From assembly GCA_949358305.1 (NCBI GenBank), contig OX442314.1:13449060-13513059 (forward strand): 64,000 nt of DNA, in the 5' to 3' direction. Under the pieces are notes generated by a model that searched no databases, was not told where the DNA came from, and saw only the letters and a program-made list of their open reading frames with translations. How positions within the stretch are numbered: the first letter of the stretch is position 1; each line of letters starts with the position of its first letter. The translations under genes and the position numbers were made by a program. Positions 1 through 12,776 of this stretch are shown piece by piece. Source of the stretch: Strigamia acuminata (lineage: Eukaryota > Arthropoda > Chilopoda > Geophilomorpha > Linotaeniidae).

Positions 1-290
1 CATTTCCCCAGCGAATGAGTTCCTTTGCATTCAGTTTGTCCATATACAATTGCTCCCCACTGTAAACAATGTTCACTATAAACTGATTTGCCTTTATAAC
101 ACTGTCGCTCATCACCATAACGCTCTTTTAACTGAACGTTTAGCACTGATTTCATCTAACACTCCGTTTTTCTGGAATGAAATAACAACTTTAAGACGAG
201 CAGGCTCGTATAAAATTCTTCACAAACGTTTGCTTTTTCTTCAATGTCCATTACTCCATTCTCACATTGAACGTAATTACCGGGTACGTC
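1..290 (-). pseudogene. Possible decayed mariner-type transposase N-terminal fragment
   Basis: Read on the minus strand, frames interrupted by stops and shifts give a stretch of the type 'VKERYGDE..' followed by 'VYSEHCLQW', which resembles the helix-turn-helix region of mariner/GVQW-type transposases (usual pattern YGDE..S...V..W). No intact frame remains and no inverted repeats were found. It lies next to a tetranucleotide repeat. The family assignment is a guess from motif spacing; it could be another transposon remnant. Confidence 0.3.
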
Positions 291-292
291 CA

Positions 293-295
293 TAA

Positions 296-354
<59 letters not shown>
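293..354. repeat. (ATAA)n microsatellite
   Basis: About fifteen near-perfect tandem copies of the tetranucleotide aaat/ataa. The long hydrophobic frame it creates on the minus strand (repeated LFIY) is a by-product of the repeat, not a protein. Confidence 0.95.
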
Positions 355-464
355 AAAGCAAACAAGTTGTGTACTTCCTAAAATCCCCAACAGAGCGCGG
401 CCTTCCACTGAGCTAGAGAGTAGTCTACCTGTTCAACCGAAGAAGCCAATATTCAGGCAAATCA

Positions 465-605
465 ACAACTCTAGCAAATCAGCTGCAAATCTGGCAAATC
501 AGCTGCATATCTAGCGGATCACCTGCAAATCAGCCACAAATGTAGCAAAATTTGATGCAAATCAACAGCAAATCTGGCAATTTTTGATGCAAATGTCAAA
601 TCTGT
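465..605. repeat. Degenerate short tandem repeat (caaatcagctg-like)
   Basis: Imperfect copies of a unit of roughly 20 bp built around 'gcaaatcagctgcaaatct' recur several times, with drift towards 'gatgcaaatcaacagc'. No coding potential is seen. Confidence 0.6.
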
Positions 606-3394
606 CAATCACAATTATCAAATCAGTAAATCAAGTTATTTGACATGCAATATGAGTGAATATTGCCAACTCGTGTTCAACGTCGGATCAAAATAGTTTT
701 TTTACGTATGTTGTAAAAGAATAAAATTGAATTTGCAACTACAAACACCGCCGTTCTGTGAGAATATTTAATTTGGTCATTACCGAACAACGTTTGTGTG
801 CCACTCACCCTGTAAATTATTATTTTTAGTGCCAGACTTCGTTCCCTGGTTTGTTGTTTGTCTCTAGCTACTAAAACCCAATTAACATGCAAACATTTGA
901 CAAACATGCAATTCAAATTGCTGACAGAAAAAATAATAGTGCATCTAATTAAGCTTTTATTTGATCTACGGTGCATTTCCTTGAATTCTGACAGCACCTA
1001 TTAAAACTTGAAGAAACTGTTTTGATGCGCCGATAAATCAAAGGCAGATTTTTTTTTATACATATTTATTTTTCTGGCCTTCTAACAGAAAAAAAATATT
1101 GTTACTTTCCCATTTCCTATCACGCCATTCAAAATTTGACCACTTCCTCTCTAAACTTGTTATCAATTCGAACGACATGAAAAAAGCAGAACTATTTTTG
1201 TCAACAGAATTAGCAGATTACAACACAAATGCAAATATTTCTCCCCTGATCGTCGTAAGGCCTTGCCGAATAAAAATAACATGCAAACATATAAATAAAC
1301 TGCAAAAAGTTAAGATTATTTTCGAAATATAACACATAATTGCAACAAAATAATCGAAAACACACTTAAACACATTAAATCATCTAGATTTTACACATGT
1401 GACACAATTCCACATGAAGATGCAAAAAAATGCAATTCTAGCAATATCATGTTTATTGCAGCTGACTGGACTGGCCATGATAGTTTGCAATGCAATAAAG
1501 AATTTATTTTATGTCATACAAGCAGGTGTATTGCGCTGACGGTGCTATAAAATGTATTGAAACAGAAACAAATAGGTACCATCAATATTTCTCCCCCAAA
1601 AATGGTAGTTGGAAAAAATGGGCGGCATGATATGTGTTTGTGATTCCCTAAAGCCTTTTGGTCTCGTATTATTTGCCCAAGTGGACATGGATCTTGTTCA
1701 TACGAACTAAAACCACTTGGCATCAACTCTGTAATTGAGAGCTGAATCTTGCCAGTGCCAATTGTGTTCTTCTTTTCTTTTCTTTTAGAAGAGAAAATTG
1801 TATTTTCAATTCCAAATTGAAATGAAATATTTTTTAAGTTCCATCAGCTTCCTGTTATTGATGCAATGTGCTTGAATAGGATCAAAATACAAAAGGAACC
1901 AAAGTCATCAAAGAACTGATGCGTATCCATGTCAATAATAAATAGACATTGAATAAACTTAGAAATTATTATTATTTCTTCAAGTTTTAGGTGTTTTTAG
2001 CAAATTTAAAATCTTAAAGTATCAAGAAAAATCATCAAAACTTTAATCTTGAGGTTTAATTTGCATATTTAGAATGAAAAATTAAATCCTTGCTTACTTT
2101 TTGCAGCTTATACCTTCGTTTGGGGTTTTAAGCTGTTGCAATTACGAATAAAGGAAGTCGAAAATTCATGAGCTTTTATTGCTATTTTATTTCTTTTTTT
2201 GTGAGATGTAATTAGCTAGAATATTGATTTCTTCGCATTCGAATTTAATGAAATTTAAATATTTAATGCAAAATGTCGTATGCTCTCAGAATATGAAATA
2301 TTTCTGCTCATCCTTTATTGGATTATGTCTGAAGCTTCTTTCCTTTATCTTATTTTTTTTTATCATAAAAACCTGCAAGTGCCTTGGTGTAGAAGAAAAA
2401 GAAGAAAAATGTTTTATTTTATTTCCTTTGGATAGCAGGAGGGTCCAGTCAATGACAACTGTCACTTTTTGAGTCAAAATCAATCTCGAACTCATGATCT
2501 CATTGATATTCTCCACACAAACTTCACTTTTGACCGGATGTCAGTTCCTTCAGCTGACAAATGCAACCACTTCCAACTTCTTTCTAACACACACACACAA
2601 AGAAAGAAAGAAAAAAACACAAATCACGGCGCATAGAACCAGACACATCTACAGTCTGCTGCCACCTGCACTTTACCACTACTTTTTCAGATTAATTAAC
2701 GTATACCTCGTTTCCACATAAAAAAAGGAAAAAAGGGACTAACTCAGCACCTCAATTCGTAGGTCATCAAGGACCAAACGACGGGTCTGGAAGCTGCTTT
2801 CTTTCTAACCACAGATGTGAATTCGTATATCCGCCGTTTGGCAAGATATTCCAACATAAAAATCAAGTTGCTGAGTTAGTCTTCTCCTTGAAAAAGCAGT
2901 AAATTTTACTGGCAATACCACAAGTGCTGGCAAGACAGTCGAATATATTTGAATTGTCAACTTAAAGTGGTTACGGACACCAAAACAGAATGTCTGCCCA
3001 CAAATTCCTCCATGAAGCATTGGTCAGCAGCAGTAGTGTTATTAAATCATCGGGGCAGTTGCCACAGTTTTTCAACTGGTCACATTTGTACATCAACTTT
3101 AAATCCAGTCAAAGTTTGTGTTTGTATGGTTTTTGATGTTTCTACAAACAGCAAAAACAGAAGACAAAAAAACCGAACTACGGAGGTGTGAGATTGCTTC
3201 GTTTTTGTGTCACTGGAAGTGCGACCCCAAATATAGCTTTTATTATTGTAAAAAACCAAAACAAAACATAAATACTTCAAAAACCACTCTATTTTTTGTT
3301 GTTGTTGTTTCTATTTTTTGGTGATGGTTTATGGATGCCCCCATTGACAAAAAAAAAACTTCCGTGCAGAACAGCTGATTGAACCTATTGTTTG
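606..3394. other. Non-coding stretch, probably PLCB intron or flank
   Basis: AT-rich sequence with no supported exon on either strand. Only short random frames occur. PLCB coding exon 3 was looked for on the minus strand and not recognised, so the intron after exon 2 probably continues past the left edge. Confidence 0.5.
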
Positions 3395-3606
3395 TCTAAT
3401 CATGAACCAAGAATATCATGGACACATCCATGTGTTATTTCCTATTGTTTCGTTGTTCTGTGCGCTGATTGGATGTCGGCAATCACATGTCATACATTGC
3501 TTGCCAACTAACTTGTAAACATATTTGTTACCTGATGTCATCAGTGGCAAAACGCACTGAACATGTGGATACGTGTCCATATTATCCTTGGCTCATGATC
3601 TAATCA
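3395..3606. mobile_element. Foldback/MITE-like inverted repeat
   Basis: Bases from about 3395 to 3440 (ctaatcatgaaccaagaat...) are an imperfect inverted match to about 3556-3606 (...ccttggctcatgatctaat). The arms are about 45 bp and the core about 115 bp. It has no coding content, as expected for a non-autonomous element. The superfamily is not clear because no confident target duplication was seen. Confidence 0.55.
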
Positions 3607-4985
3607 TTTATCTTATTTATCAAACAATTTTACTCGTATGTCCTTGAACTTCCAGTTTCTTTGGTATTTAAACAGGTTTTTTATTAGAAGAAAAAAACAA
3701 GCTTTTCAGAAAAGTATGCATTTTATTTCTTTAATAACTAAGCACGTTGAAAGCCCTTTAATGCGTTTTTTGCTTCAATTTTGGAATGCTGATGCGACGG
3801 ATAAATTCCATTCATCCACTTCGCTTCAAAGGTAAACTCAGGTTTAATTCCAGAAACGCAAGTAACATGACAATATTTCTATCGAAAACACACACAGTGC
3901 ACCCAGCGTGTTTGTACACGATTTTCTACTATTTTTTATCTTAGTTCTACTACCTACAGTGCACACAATTCAACCTGCCGACGGCCGACTAAGTTCGACA
4001 AGCCCAATTCCTTCCTTTTAAAACTTTTCTCGTGCCGAAGACGCATCTTTAATTGCGTACAGCCCGGCTTAAAAACCTGCCAAACGCATTATCCAACATA
4101 ATGTACGATACGTGTGAAGGCATTGCTTCATTCATCCAACTCCTTGAGCCAATATCCGTTCCATGGTTTCTTTTCTCGACTGTCTACTCTAATACTAATA
4201 AGGATTCCGTTATCGGAGCTTCGCAGAGTCTGTCTCATTACTCTTTTCCTTTTGTGAAATTATAACACAAAGAGTTTGAAGTTGGGTGATAGCAGTTACC
4301 ACATATTAAAGCAGGTATCGCACTCCACTCTTTGTTTTCTGCTTTAATGACTCGTTTACTCGAATCTTATCATCACGTCGAAATTAGCCGCTAACTAATT
4401 TTACGGCCGGCCTTCAAAATTAGGCAGTAAAGTTCCAAACTATAGGTCAATGGGTAATTATCTAAGATGAATCTTTAAGAGGAAATTTAAACAAAAAATT
4501 GCAACAAAAAAAATTTTTATTCTAGCTTGAAATTATAATTATGCCTGAGGAAGAAGCTACACGAAAATTAATTGCTTTAAACTTGCCCATTTCTCTACAC
4601 TGAAGAGGGCGCTTCTATTGTTTCAAAGCAACAATTAGGGTAGAGCTTTAAATTCGAGGGCGCTTCTATCCACTGCTGTAGTGGCCGTCATTTTTAGGCA
4701 AACTAATCCTTGTTAGTTTGATTTCTTGCACTCAGATTCGCTTTGTTAGCGCAAACTGAGCAGAGAACTTGACTCTATGGCATTAACAATTGTATTAGAA
4801 ATCGGAGTTCACCGAGATCACGAAATGATCAGCGGCGAAATGAAACGACCTCAAAAGTATGCCGTACACCTTTGGCTTTATGCAGTTCTGAAATGGGGGG
4901 TATGTACGATCTACTTTCGGCTTTTCTTATAATTACAGCATTGCTTCTGTTACTTCTACTACAGGAACGCCTCTGTACCAATAAA

Positions 4986-5139
4986 CAGGGGTTGACAAAT
5001 ACCAGACGCCCAGTTACCATGGCACCTGAAAATTTATACTTGGCACCTGAATTTCTTAGCCTGTATTTGCAAAATAGATATGTTGGCTCCTGGGAAAAAG
5101 GGCTGGCTCGTATGTTGTTTTTAGTTTCGTTGACCCCTG
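4986..5139. mobile_element. hAT-like MITE, copy 1
   Basis: The element starts 'caggggttgacaaat' and ends with the inverted form '..ttgacccctg'. Flanks are ccaataaa on the left and ccgataaa on the right, a 7/8 match that fits the 8-bp target duplication of hAT elements. An internal stretch 'tttgcaaaatagatatg' and 'ggctcctg' is shared with the copy at 5809. The open frame across this region is accidental. Confidence 0.7.
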
Positions 5140-5186
5140 CCGATAAATACAGCAGTACTTTTCTGTATCCCAACTATTTACAGCAG

Positions 5187-5490
5187 TACTGTCGGGTCAT
5201 AAAAATCGCCCCAGTACAGCTTAAAGCTCACCTGCAGAATGAGCGTTTATGGTTGTATCCACCTGGTAGTGCAAAAACTTACTGATATGTTGTGACAAAT
5301 TGACATTTACATGATGTCACTCAAACACCTGCACATTATGGGTTTAGATGATTGTGTGACATCATTTAAATGTCAATTTGTCACAACATGTCAGTGAGTT
5401 TCTGCACTACCTGGTGGATATAGCCAAAAACACTCATTCTGCAGGTGAGCTTCAAGCTGGACTGGGATGATTTTTATGACCACGACTGTA
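5187..5490. mobile_element. Long-arm foldback MITE with TA flanks
   Basis: Two inverted arms of about 133 bp (5187-5319 and about 5354-5490) are roughly 80-85% alike by eye and are separated by about 35 bp. The ends read TA-c(a)gtcg..., which suggests a TA-targeting Tc1/mariner/pogo-type origin. Shared landmarks are 'ctcacctgcagaatgag' and 'tgttgtgacaaattgacat'. No transposase is encoded. Confidence 0.7.
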
Positions 5491-5808
5491 GAGCACATTC
5501 AGGCATTTCAGACATTTCTGGCCGCCAGACATTCCTAGACTTAATTAAGAACTTAATTAGTCAGTTGCAACTCAATTCCTGAGGCCGATGTTAAATCGTG
5601 CTATTTTTCATAGATGTTTTCATTCTGCTCCTGCCCCTGCATCATGCAAAGTTTTCATGTTCCTTTATGATTTGTTCAGTTTTGACAATCAACATTATTT
5701 TTGCTTCTGAAATGCCGCCTCTTAGTTTATCCTCCAGGTTTCACAAGTTTGCGGCAGGCATTTCTTCAGTTATAGTGTTAATTATAAATTTTCCGCCGTA
5801 TTTATAGG

Positions 5809-5921
5809 CAGGGGTAGACAAATAGAGGGCACCTGATCGCCACAGAGCCTGAATTTATTAGTCCATATTTGCAAAATAGATATGCTGGCTCCTGATTTAT
5901 TTTCAGTTTTATCTACCCCTG
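5809..5921. mobile_element. hAT-like MITE, copy 2
   Basis: Same family as the element at 4986: it begins 'caggggtagacaaat', ends '..tctacccctg', and carries the shared internal 'tttgcaaaatagatatg'. The flanking 8 bp (tttatagg / ttaataag) match only partly, so the target duplication has decayed. Confidence 0.65.
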
Positions 5922-7230
5922 TTAATAAGACAATGGATTTTTAATAACAGAAAACTACCTACCGCAAACACTGTCATGTCTAATTTCCAATTATAAAAAT
6001 TGTAAATTTAACATAAAAAAAAACACTTTATTGTAAAATTCCATGCATTATGAAAGCTCAGTTTAGTTGTCATGGATAGCAGTACTTATTATTAGACAAG
6101 ACTCAATATTGGCATCACCCATGGAAAACCTCTATAGACTAATGAAAAAATTAAATCTAGAAATTTAATTTGGGTTTCGCAGAAAATACATAAAATTTTC
6201 CCAATCCAATTACTTCCCTTTCAATACAAGACATTAAAAAAATATAAAAACTCCAAAAACCAAAACATTAAAATAACAAAATAAAAAAAAATAAAAATCC
6301 TACATCACTTTAATGCGAAATGTTGCTGAACTTCCGCCCAAACTCAAACTTAAATAAAGTCAGCAAATACTACGATAACACACTCGGATGTAATGAACTG
6401 GAAATATAATACAGCAAGAAACCTTCCGCCGAAATTGCAAACAGCACATACGGTCAATCTAAAGGAAGCAAATGCAAATGCCAACCTCCTGCGCCCACGA
6501 CTTGCAATTCTCCAATTCCCAAGCATGTGTAATCTATTCGCTCGGGACTATCTAAACCTACAGACGTCAGGTAGTGTTTCGTTCATTTAAATTAATCACT
6601 CGCGCTTTATCGTAGGGAAAATGAGTCGCATTACCCGAGAAAATCTACATTAACACATACTTTCGTGAAACAATGTAGTTTCCACAATTAACACAATGGA
6701 GGATAACTTAGCAACTTGGAAACATAACAGTTGGCTTTTCAGTTTCACTAATTACATAAAACTTCATTTATGGTATGTAACATACAAATACATATAAATT
6801 TACAATATGTAAAAATCCACACAAGGATAATTATCTAATGGAGTGGAAAGCAAATGCTGCAGTAGACATTGGTTAGTTTGGCATTTTTGCCACTTTCATT
6901 AAAATTCAGCTTTAAAGGGTAATGTGCATGTGTCACCGTCGATCTAAGTACTATGATTGGTTGGTACAATAAAGGCGGCACAATTTTTGATGGGTTCACC
7001 AAGATCCCTAATCACTTGTCAAACGAGTAGAGACGTTACGTGACAAATGGGAAGAGGAAAGAGGAATTGTCTTGTGGTTCTCGTTGAATATTTTCTGCGT
7101 ACAATTTTGTACCGGAAACATGTAATTACAGAGTCTTCCCTTATAATTATGCTCAGTTTTATGTTATAAGCAGTGTAATAGAAAGGGGCATAATTCTAAT
7201 TTGCGACAGTTTTCGACTACACTTATAGGA
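5922..7230. other. Non-coding AT-rich stretch
   Basis: No supported exon, repeat family or RNA gene was recognised on either strand. It is presumed to be PLCB intron. Confidence 0.4.
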
Positions 7231-7435
7231 ATAGCGTCGATTATCCGAACTAATTGGGAGGCATAGATGCTCGTAAAACCGATTTGTTCGCACAATCAGA
7301 CATTAGGTTTATGGACATATTGTACCGTATATGAAGTTAAAAAAATCTATTAAAAAAATCGGTAAAAATATCTATACAAAATTGTCAGATAACCAATTGT
7401 TCGCATAACCGACATTCAGATAATCGACTCTACTG
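7231..7435. mobile_element. pogo/Tigger-like MITE, copy A
   Basis: The ends are inverted copies of a cagtag.gtcgattatccga motif: 'gcgtcgattatccgaac' on the left and 'gataatcgactctactg' then TA on the right. Internal near-terminal repeats of 'ggttatncgaac' occur in both orientations. A related copy lies in a KAT5 intron at 55470. TA target preference and CAGT ends fit the pogo/Tigger group; no transposase is present. Confidence 0.7.
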
Positions 7436-7795
7436 TACTAAGGGTTTTCAAAATGGAAAAGTACCAGCCACAAACTGTGTGGCAATACAACGTCCTTGCA
7501 TCACATTTCACACATTTCAATAGGTGAATTCAATTGCAAGAAAGTATGTCACTTATTCTCCATAAATGCTTTATGACTTACAAGTGTCATGCTTCACGTG
7601 TCACTTCAGAAGGCACCAAACTTTATCTTCCTTGTAGAAGTGACTTCTGCATTGCGCTTTGTGCAGTTTGTTTTATTTAGTTATTAGTTATACTGTGGAA
7701 ATTTTGGAAATTATCCGAAGTCAAATTAATGCATTCATTCGTAAGCGATTTATGGAAAAGGAAAAAAGAATAAGTAGCACATTCATAAAGTATTA

Positions 7796-7951
7796 CACTC
7801 GAAACTCCTTATAACGAATCGCGATGTAACGAATTTCTCGTAGTAACAAAATAGGTAACAATAGCCTATTTGGTTTGTTGGCCATAGAACAACATGTTAA
7901 AAAAAATTCGTTATAACAAACTATCGTTATAACGAACCGGAGTTTCGACTG
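7796..7951. mobile_element. TA-flanked MITE with 'gaaactcc..ttataacgaa' ends
   Basis: The left end 'cactcgaaactccttataac' and the right end 'aacgaaccggagtttcgactg' are inverted copies, flanked by TA on both sides (7794-7795 and 7952-7953). Internal 'cgttataac' motifs repeat in both orientations. The whole element is 156 bp and non-coding, with Tc1/mariner/pogo-type features. Confidence 0.75.
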
Positions 7952-8295
7952 TATAGACTAAACAGCATTTTAAACAACATATTTAAATTGCTTTTTAAAC
8001 TGCTCGTCTCGACTCTCAATCTAACTTAAAAAACGGCGACCGATTTAGCCTGTTTAGAGTCGCACTGAGCATGCGCACGACGTTTAAACAACAAAACATG
8101 TTTAACTGCGAGCTAAATGTGCATTTGTGACCGACTTCTCCTTTAATAAATTGAACACACCTATTTTTTTGCAAGAAATAAAAAACAACCAAATACAAAG
8201 TAAGATGTAGAGTAACAACAACACCAACAAAAACAAACTAGTAAATGTGTCCAAAACCTAATTCTACAAGATCCTCATCACAAAAACCACTTTAC

Positions 8296-8373
8296 CTTGT
8301 TCTGATCCGTCCAGTAGAGAAAAAATCCCTTTTTATCAACGCGTAGTGTCACTGCTGTGCCAGAAGTAGAATC
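8296..8373 (-). CDS. PLCB: Phospholipase C beta, coding exon 2 (PH domain segment)
   Basis: This 78-bp minus-strand exon is bounded by AG (upstream side) and GTAAAG (donor) and encodes 26 residues beginning DSTSGTAV and ending FFLYWTDQNK. It continues exactly in frame (phase 0) from the exon at 20499-20597. In vertebrate PLCB1 the same region reads WDDDST..., then FFFYWTDQNK, so the match is specific. It is the start of the N-terminal PH domain that helps place the enzyme on membranes, where Gq-activated PLCB cleaves PIP2 into IP3 and DAG. The rest of the gene lies beyond the left edge. Confidence 0.88.
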
Positions 8374-9104
8374 CTAGACAAAAAAAAAGAAGAAAAAAAA
8401 AGGTTAAAACTTTAGCCTTGAATTCATCTTTAAACTCACGTCTCACAACTTTACAATGCACTGCATGCACAAGAGAAAACCATTTTATATTCCAAGGACT
8501 CTCCATCTTACTTCAAGCTACACAGACCAAATTAACCCTTTTTCAGCAGCAGCAGCTGTTTGTATTAAGTAAAATGGTCAAACTGGTAAACAACAATTAC
8601 CTAACATGTAAATGAAATAACTCCCCACTTCTTCATCAAAATGAATATTAACTTGAATAAAAATTAAATAAACAAACAGCCGGCTTTCAATTAATCACCA
8701 TAAACATCCTATAAAATTTAAGCTCACAAATTCGCCTTTAATTGAATCTTAAATTCCATTTAGTTGCAACCATTTGTCCTTTCTGTAACACTCATTGAAA
8801 CAAATAAAAACTCAATTTTCCAGGAAAACAAATTGCATTTTCTCTTGGTGTCTCAACTTGCCCTATAAAAAGATTTATTTCTTAAAAAAAAAAAAAAAAA
8901 CAATCTTTCAACACCATAACCAGACCATATTTTTGACACGTGATAACCTTATCCACATGGCAGCAAAAAAATAATATTATCTAATGTATTAAATAGATAT
9001 CCGCATTTAAACCAACAAAAGGAGCATTTTTCCTTACATCAATGGCAGATTTTTGCAATATATTGCTTTGATTCTGCGATAGTTTGCTTTTGCAATACGT
9101 CCAG

Positions 9105-9440
9105 ATGTCTATTGACAGGAGAAAAGTATCTTGAGTCACATTTTCTATTTACAAGAGTTTTTCCAGACACAATAAGAATCTTTGGCCACATTAGGATAAC
9201 TTATGATGTCATGCTCTGTGCCAATGTTTGGTAACATTATTATTAGACCCCGGATATATATGCAAATTAAATTTCGTTATATGTTTTGATGTTTTTGTCT
9301 TATCGACGTTTATGTTGCTAACAGTTTGCAGTAAACTTTTTCCCGAGTTCAGCAATTTTGCTTCTTCGACATGTCCTCCACATCCCTGTCATACAGCCGA
9401 TAAGTTAGAATGCCATGTTATTTTCTCCTTGCTGCAGACA
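9105..9440. repeat. Dispersed intronic repeat, copy A
   Basis: It shares 'tctattgacaggagaaaa', 'cacattttct', an 'aagagttttt/agggagtttt' block and 'gttagaatgccatgtta' with 13160-13340 in the same order and orientation. It is probably an old transposon-derived repeat; no ends were defined. Confidence 0.55.
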
Positions 9441-10525
9441 TCTATTAGTTATATCGCATCCATATTTATCTTCATCATACCTATAAATTCGTCTCTGCAT
9501 GTGATAACCTTCAAACCCCTTAACTTTCCTTCTTGATTAATGGAAAACATTCTTGGCAAATCCTTTAGCGGTAATTTATCATGCAACGAATCTCCACAAA
9601 TAAAAAAATGACATCATTGCTATTACCAAATGTAATTTCAATTTAGGTTTTCCAAAATCTTTCATCACAAGACAAAAAAAAATTGATCAGATAAATAAAA
9701 GAAAAAAATTTTTGAGAGATAAAAAGCGCCTTTAACGGTTAATTGATTTATTCCTTCAATTATTATTGGTTTTGTAATAAAAAAAAATCAAATTGACTAT
9801 ATCCATCCACTTCCTTCTTTTCTCAAAACCACAGCACGGTTGAAGGGAAAGAAAAGAATCCAGTTTGACACCATCTCATCTTAGCCGAAGAATAATATTG
9901 ACATGGGAAAATGAACTCCCTTTAGTGACCATGGGTTTAAAATGATGTGTAAGAAATTGTGAAATGAAAATCTGAGCTTGAGCCTTGAAAATACCCTTGA
10001 TCTAAAATAAAATTCGTTTGTATTACTTGGAATTGGGCCATCATCACATTACCTCCTGCCAGTGAAACTGATCAATAGGTCAGTTGGCCTTCGACGCGAA
10101 TGAAAATAAAAATCGCACCTAGCAATTGCATCGGTAATAATGCGGAAATCCTGCGTGAACACCGACATTCCTGATTGAATCCGCCGACTTTTCTCACAAT
10201 TGTCAAAATAGCTGGCTTCACATTCAAGTTCAATGAAGCAAATGGATCAACGAGTTATACTCTGATAGAACGGTGCTATTTTAAGTCCAACGACAAGTGA
10301 ATGGGAAGCAATAATGACGCTCCGCTTAATAGAACCCGTTAACGGTCAGCGCTAAGCTGCAAGAATGGCTTCGTGATAGCCGAAGAGAAGAATACAAAGA
10401 TCCGACCTAAATGAACTAACTGCTCCAATGAGTTTTGCCAAGTCGGTTATGGCTGTTTTCCATGTGCAAAACAATTCGCTACTGGGCTAAATGCCCATTC
10501 AAAGTGGCATCCTTTACAACGCGGG

Positions 10526-10830
10526 TCTAAATTGAACAAAACAACTAAAATTAATGTCTAAATTGAACAAAACTGCTAAAATAAATGTCTAACTTGAACA
10601 AAACGACTAAAATAAATGTCTAAATTGAACAAAACGACTAAAATAAATGTCTAAATTGAACAAAACGACTAAAATAAATGTCTAAATTGAACAAAACGAC
10701 TAAAATAAATGTCTAAATTGAACAAAACGACTAAAAAGTCTAAATTGAACAAAACGACTAAAATAAATGTCTAAATTGAACAAAACTGCTAAAATAAATG
10801 TCTAAATTGATCAAAAGCACCAAAAAAAAA
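10526..10830. repeat. 31-bp minisatellite, about 9-10 copies
   Basis: Tandem copies of a 31-bp unit, ctaaattgaacaaaacgact followed by aaaataaatgt. Most are near identical; one copy near 10725 is shortened, and the edge copies drift. The array is preceded by 'catcctttacaacgcgggt' and followed by 'ttctattagagcatttgcca', both of which have relatives beside the array near 12780-12840, so the minisatellite seems to be the core of a mobile or foldback element. Confidence 0.9.
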
Positions 10831-12776
10831 ATTGCAGGAAAAACCGCCGCGTTCTATTAGAGCATTTGCCATAAAAACCTAACTGCTATTTGACTAGTGC
10901 AAGAGAAAAAATTGCATGTTTGTCTGCGCAAATGGCCTGACGGCATTGAAAAAAAAACCTTTTAAAGATTTTTTTTTTTCATTCTAAAAAAATGTCTCAT
11001 TTTGCAAAACATTTTTTTTCCAGTCACTGGCAAAAAACATGTTGATGGCTCACTCAAAAAATGTCTATTTCTGAATTTAAACATCTTTGTTTTATTTTTT
11101 CCTTCAAACAATTGAGTTGTTTGTTTTCCCAAATCCAACAAATTAATTTATACGATTATAACGTTGATTTAAAACTTCAGAACGAGCAACTTAATTGTTT
11201 TTGAATATTCCCTTACAAAAGACTGTTTACATTATTCAGAATAGAAAATGCAACATTTTAAATATGTCCGAACAACAGTTTCAATCCCATATATTTCCTG
11301 TTAAGCTCCGCATTTGTTAACCGTTATTGTCGTTATTTATTGCCACCGAAGTTGAACACAGAACATACAAAGTAGCCATATTTCTCTCCTCCTTTTTTTA
11401 TTAAAAAAAAAAAATATTAAAAAAAAAATTAATTCAAGTTTTCACCTTTCCCAAACGTTGACATCCACCCACCGATCAGATTTCCTGTCACATATAAATT
11501 ACACGCCATTTTTTCCCGCGATATTAAATTCTAGTGACGCCATCAAATGGATCTAATTCCGTCGAGTTTATCCATTAAAGCTTATACAACGTCGATACAC
11601 AATTAACAAGCTGCAAACCCCTCCAAGGAACCAAAACTCATTTTCGTTTCGCGATTTGCAAAAGATAATTTTTAAGCTCAAAACACAAGCGGCATGTTAT
11701 TAAAAATAAAAATTTTTAATTGCCTCATTTTCGTACAGCTTTAAAGCCGAATGTTCATTTAATCACTTCAATTATTCAATTCGCCACGAAAAACACCGCG
11801 TCATTTTTTTCCCCCTTCTTTTCTTGCTCATTACTTTTTATTCCCTTTCAATTTCTCCAACGAGATGTGGATGTGGAACACATTTCCATCTGAAGGTAAT
11901 TTCCGCATTTCGCACTAACTACCTGATCACCGTCGAAAATACATTCAATAAAACTCGTTCCCGACTCCATTTTATACATTTTAATTCATTTCTTATCGCA
12001 CAAAAAGTCACGAGTAATTTTTCAACAACGAAATTGCCCTCAACGTTGAGTGCCACGTTTGTTTCTCTCTCTCTAATCAACATTTGCACTTCTCCTTAAT
12101 TGTTCGCAAAATCTCGCTCACCCAGTCGCAACTTGCGAGCCCTACAGTGAAGCAAACTCCGAATTCTGTTTCTACACCCCCACATGGACACGCACGCGTG
12201 CGCACGGATTTATGCCTCGCACTAAACGTGCATTAGGGAGTCATTACGAGGCAAAACAAAAATTGGCCAGATAAAAAGAAAACTCGAACCTGCAAACTTA
12301 TCTGTCCAATATCTAATAATAAGTGCAGCATCCCCACAGCTCAAGTACTTGTTCTGGCACATAGCCAAGCTTGTGGCACCTCCTTCCTCCTCTATACACC
12401 AAGAACCTGTCGTAAGTCAAGAATAACCGGCTGGGTACTTTCAGATCTCATATCCCATTGTATAAAGCCGGTTTTACGTCTCTCCGAAATAGACTTCTCT
12501 CCCTATTCTATTTTTCTTTACTGTTTTCTTTACTTTTGATGCTTAAAATAATGTGTACTCTTACTGTTGTGAATGCACCTTCTCTTTACACGTCTCATTA
12601 GTGCTCAGGAATCCCTCGCATTACGCGATTAAATTGTTTGAGAAATCGTGTCAAATGAATTGACATTTACAGAGGTAAATAGGGATGTATTCAAAAATTA
12701 ATAATTACTGCTAAAATTAGAAAAGTAATGGATTTAATTAATTAACACATTGAAACTGTAATTACATAATTGATTA

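Noticed and set aside
156-365. Minus-strand frame with repeated LFIY as a membrane peptide
   Set aside because: It is the translation of the (ATAA)n microsatellite.
4872-5285. 137-residue plus-strand open frame
   Set aside because: It runs across a hAT-like MITE and into the arm of a foldback element; both explain the sequence without coding.
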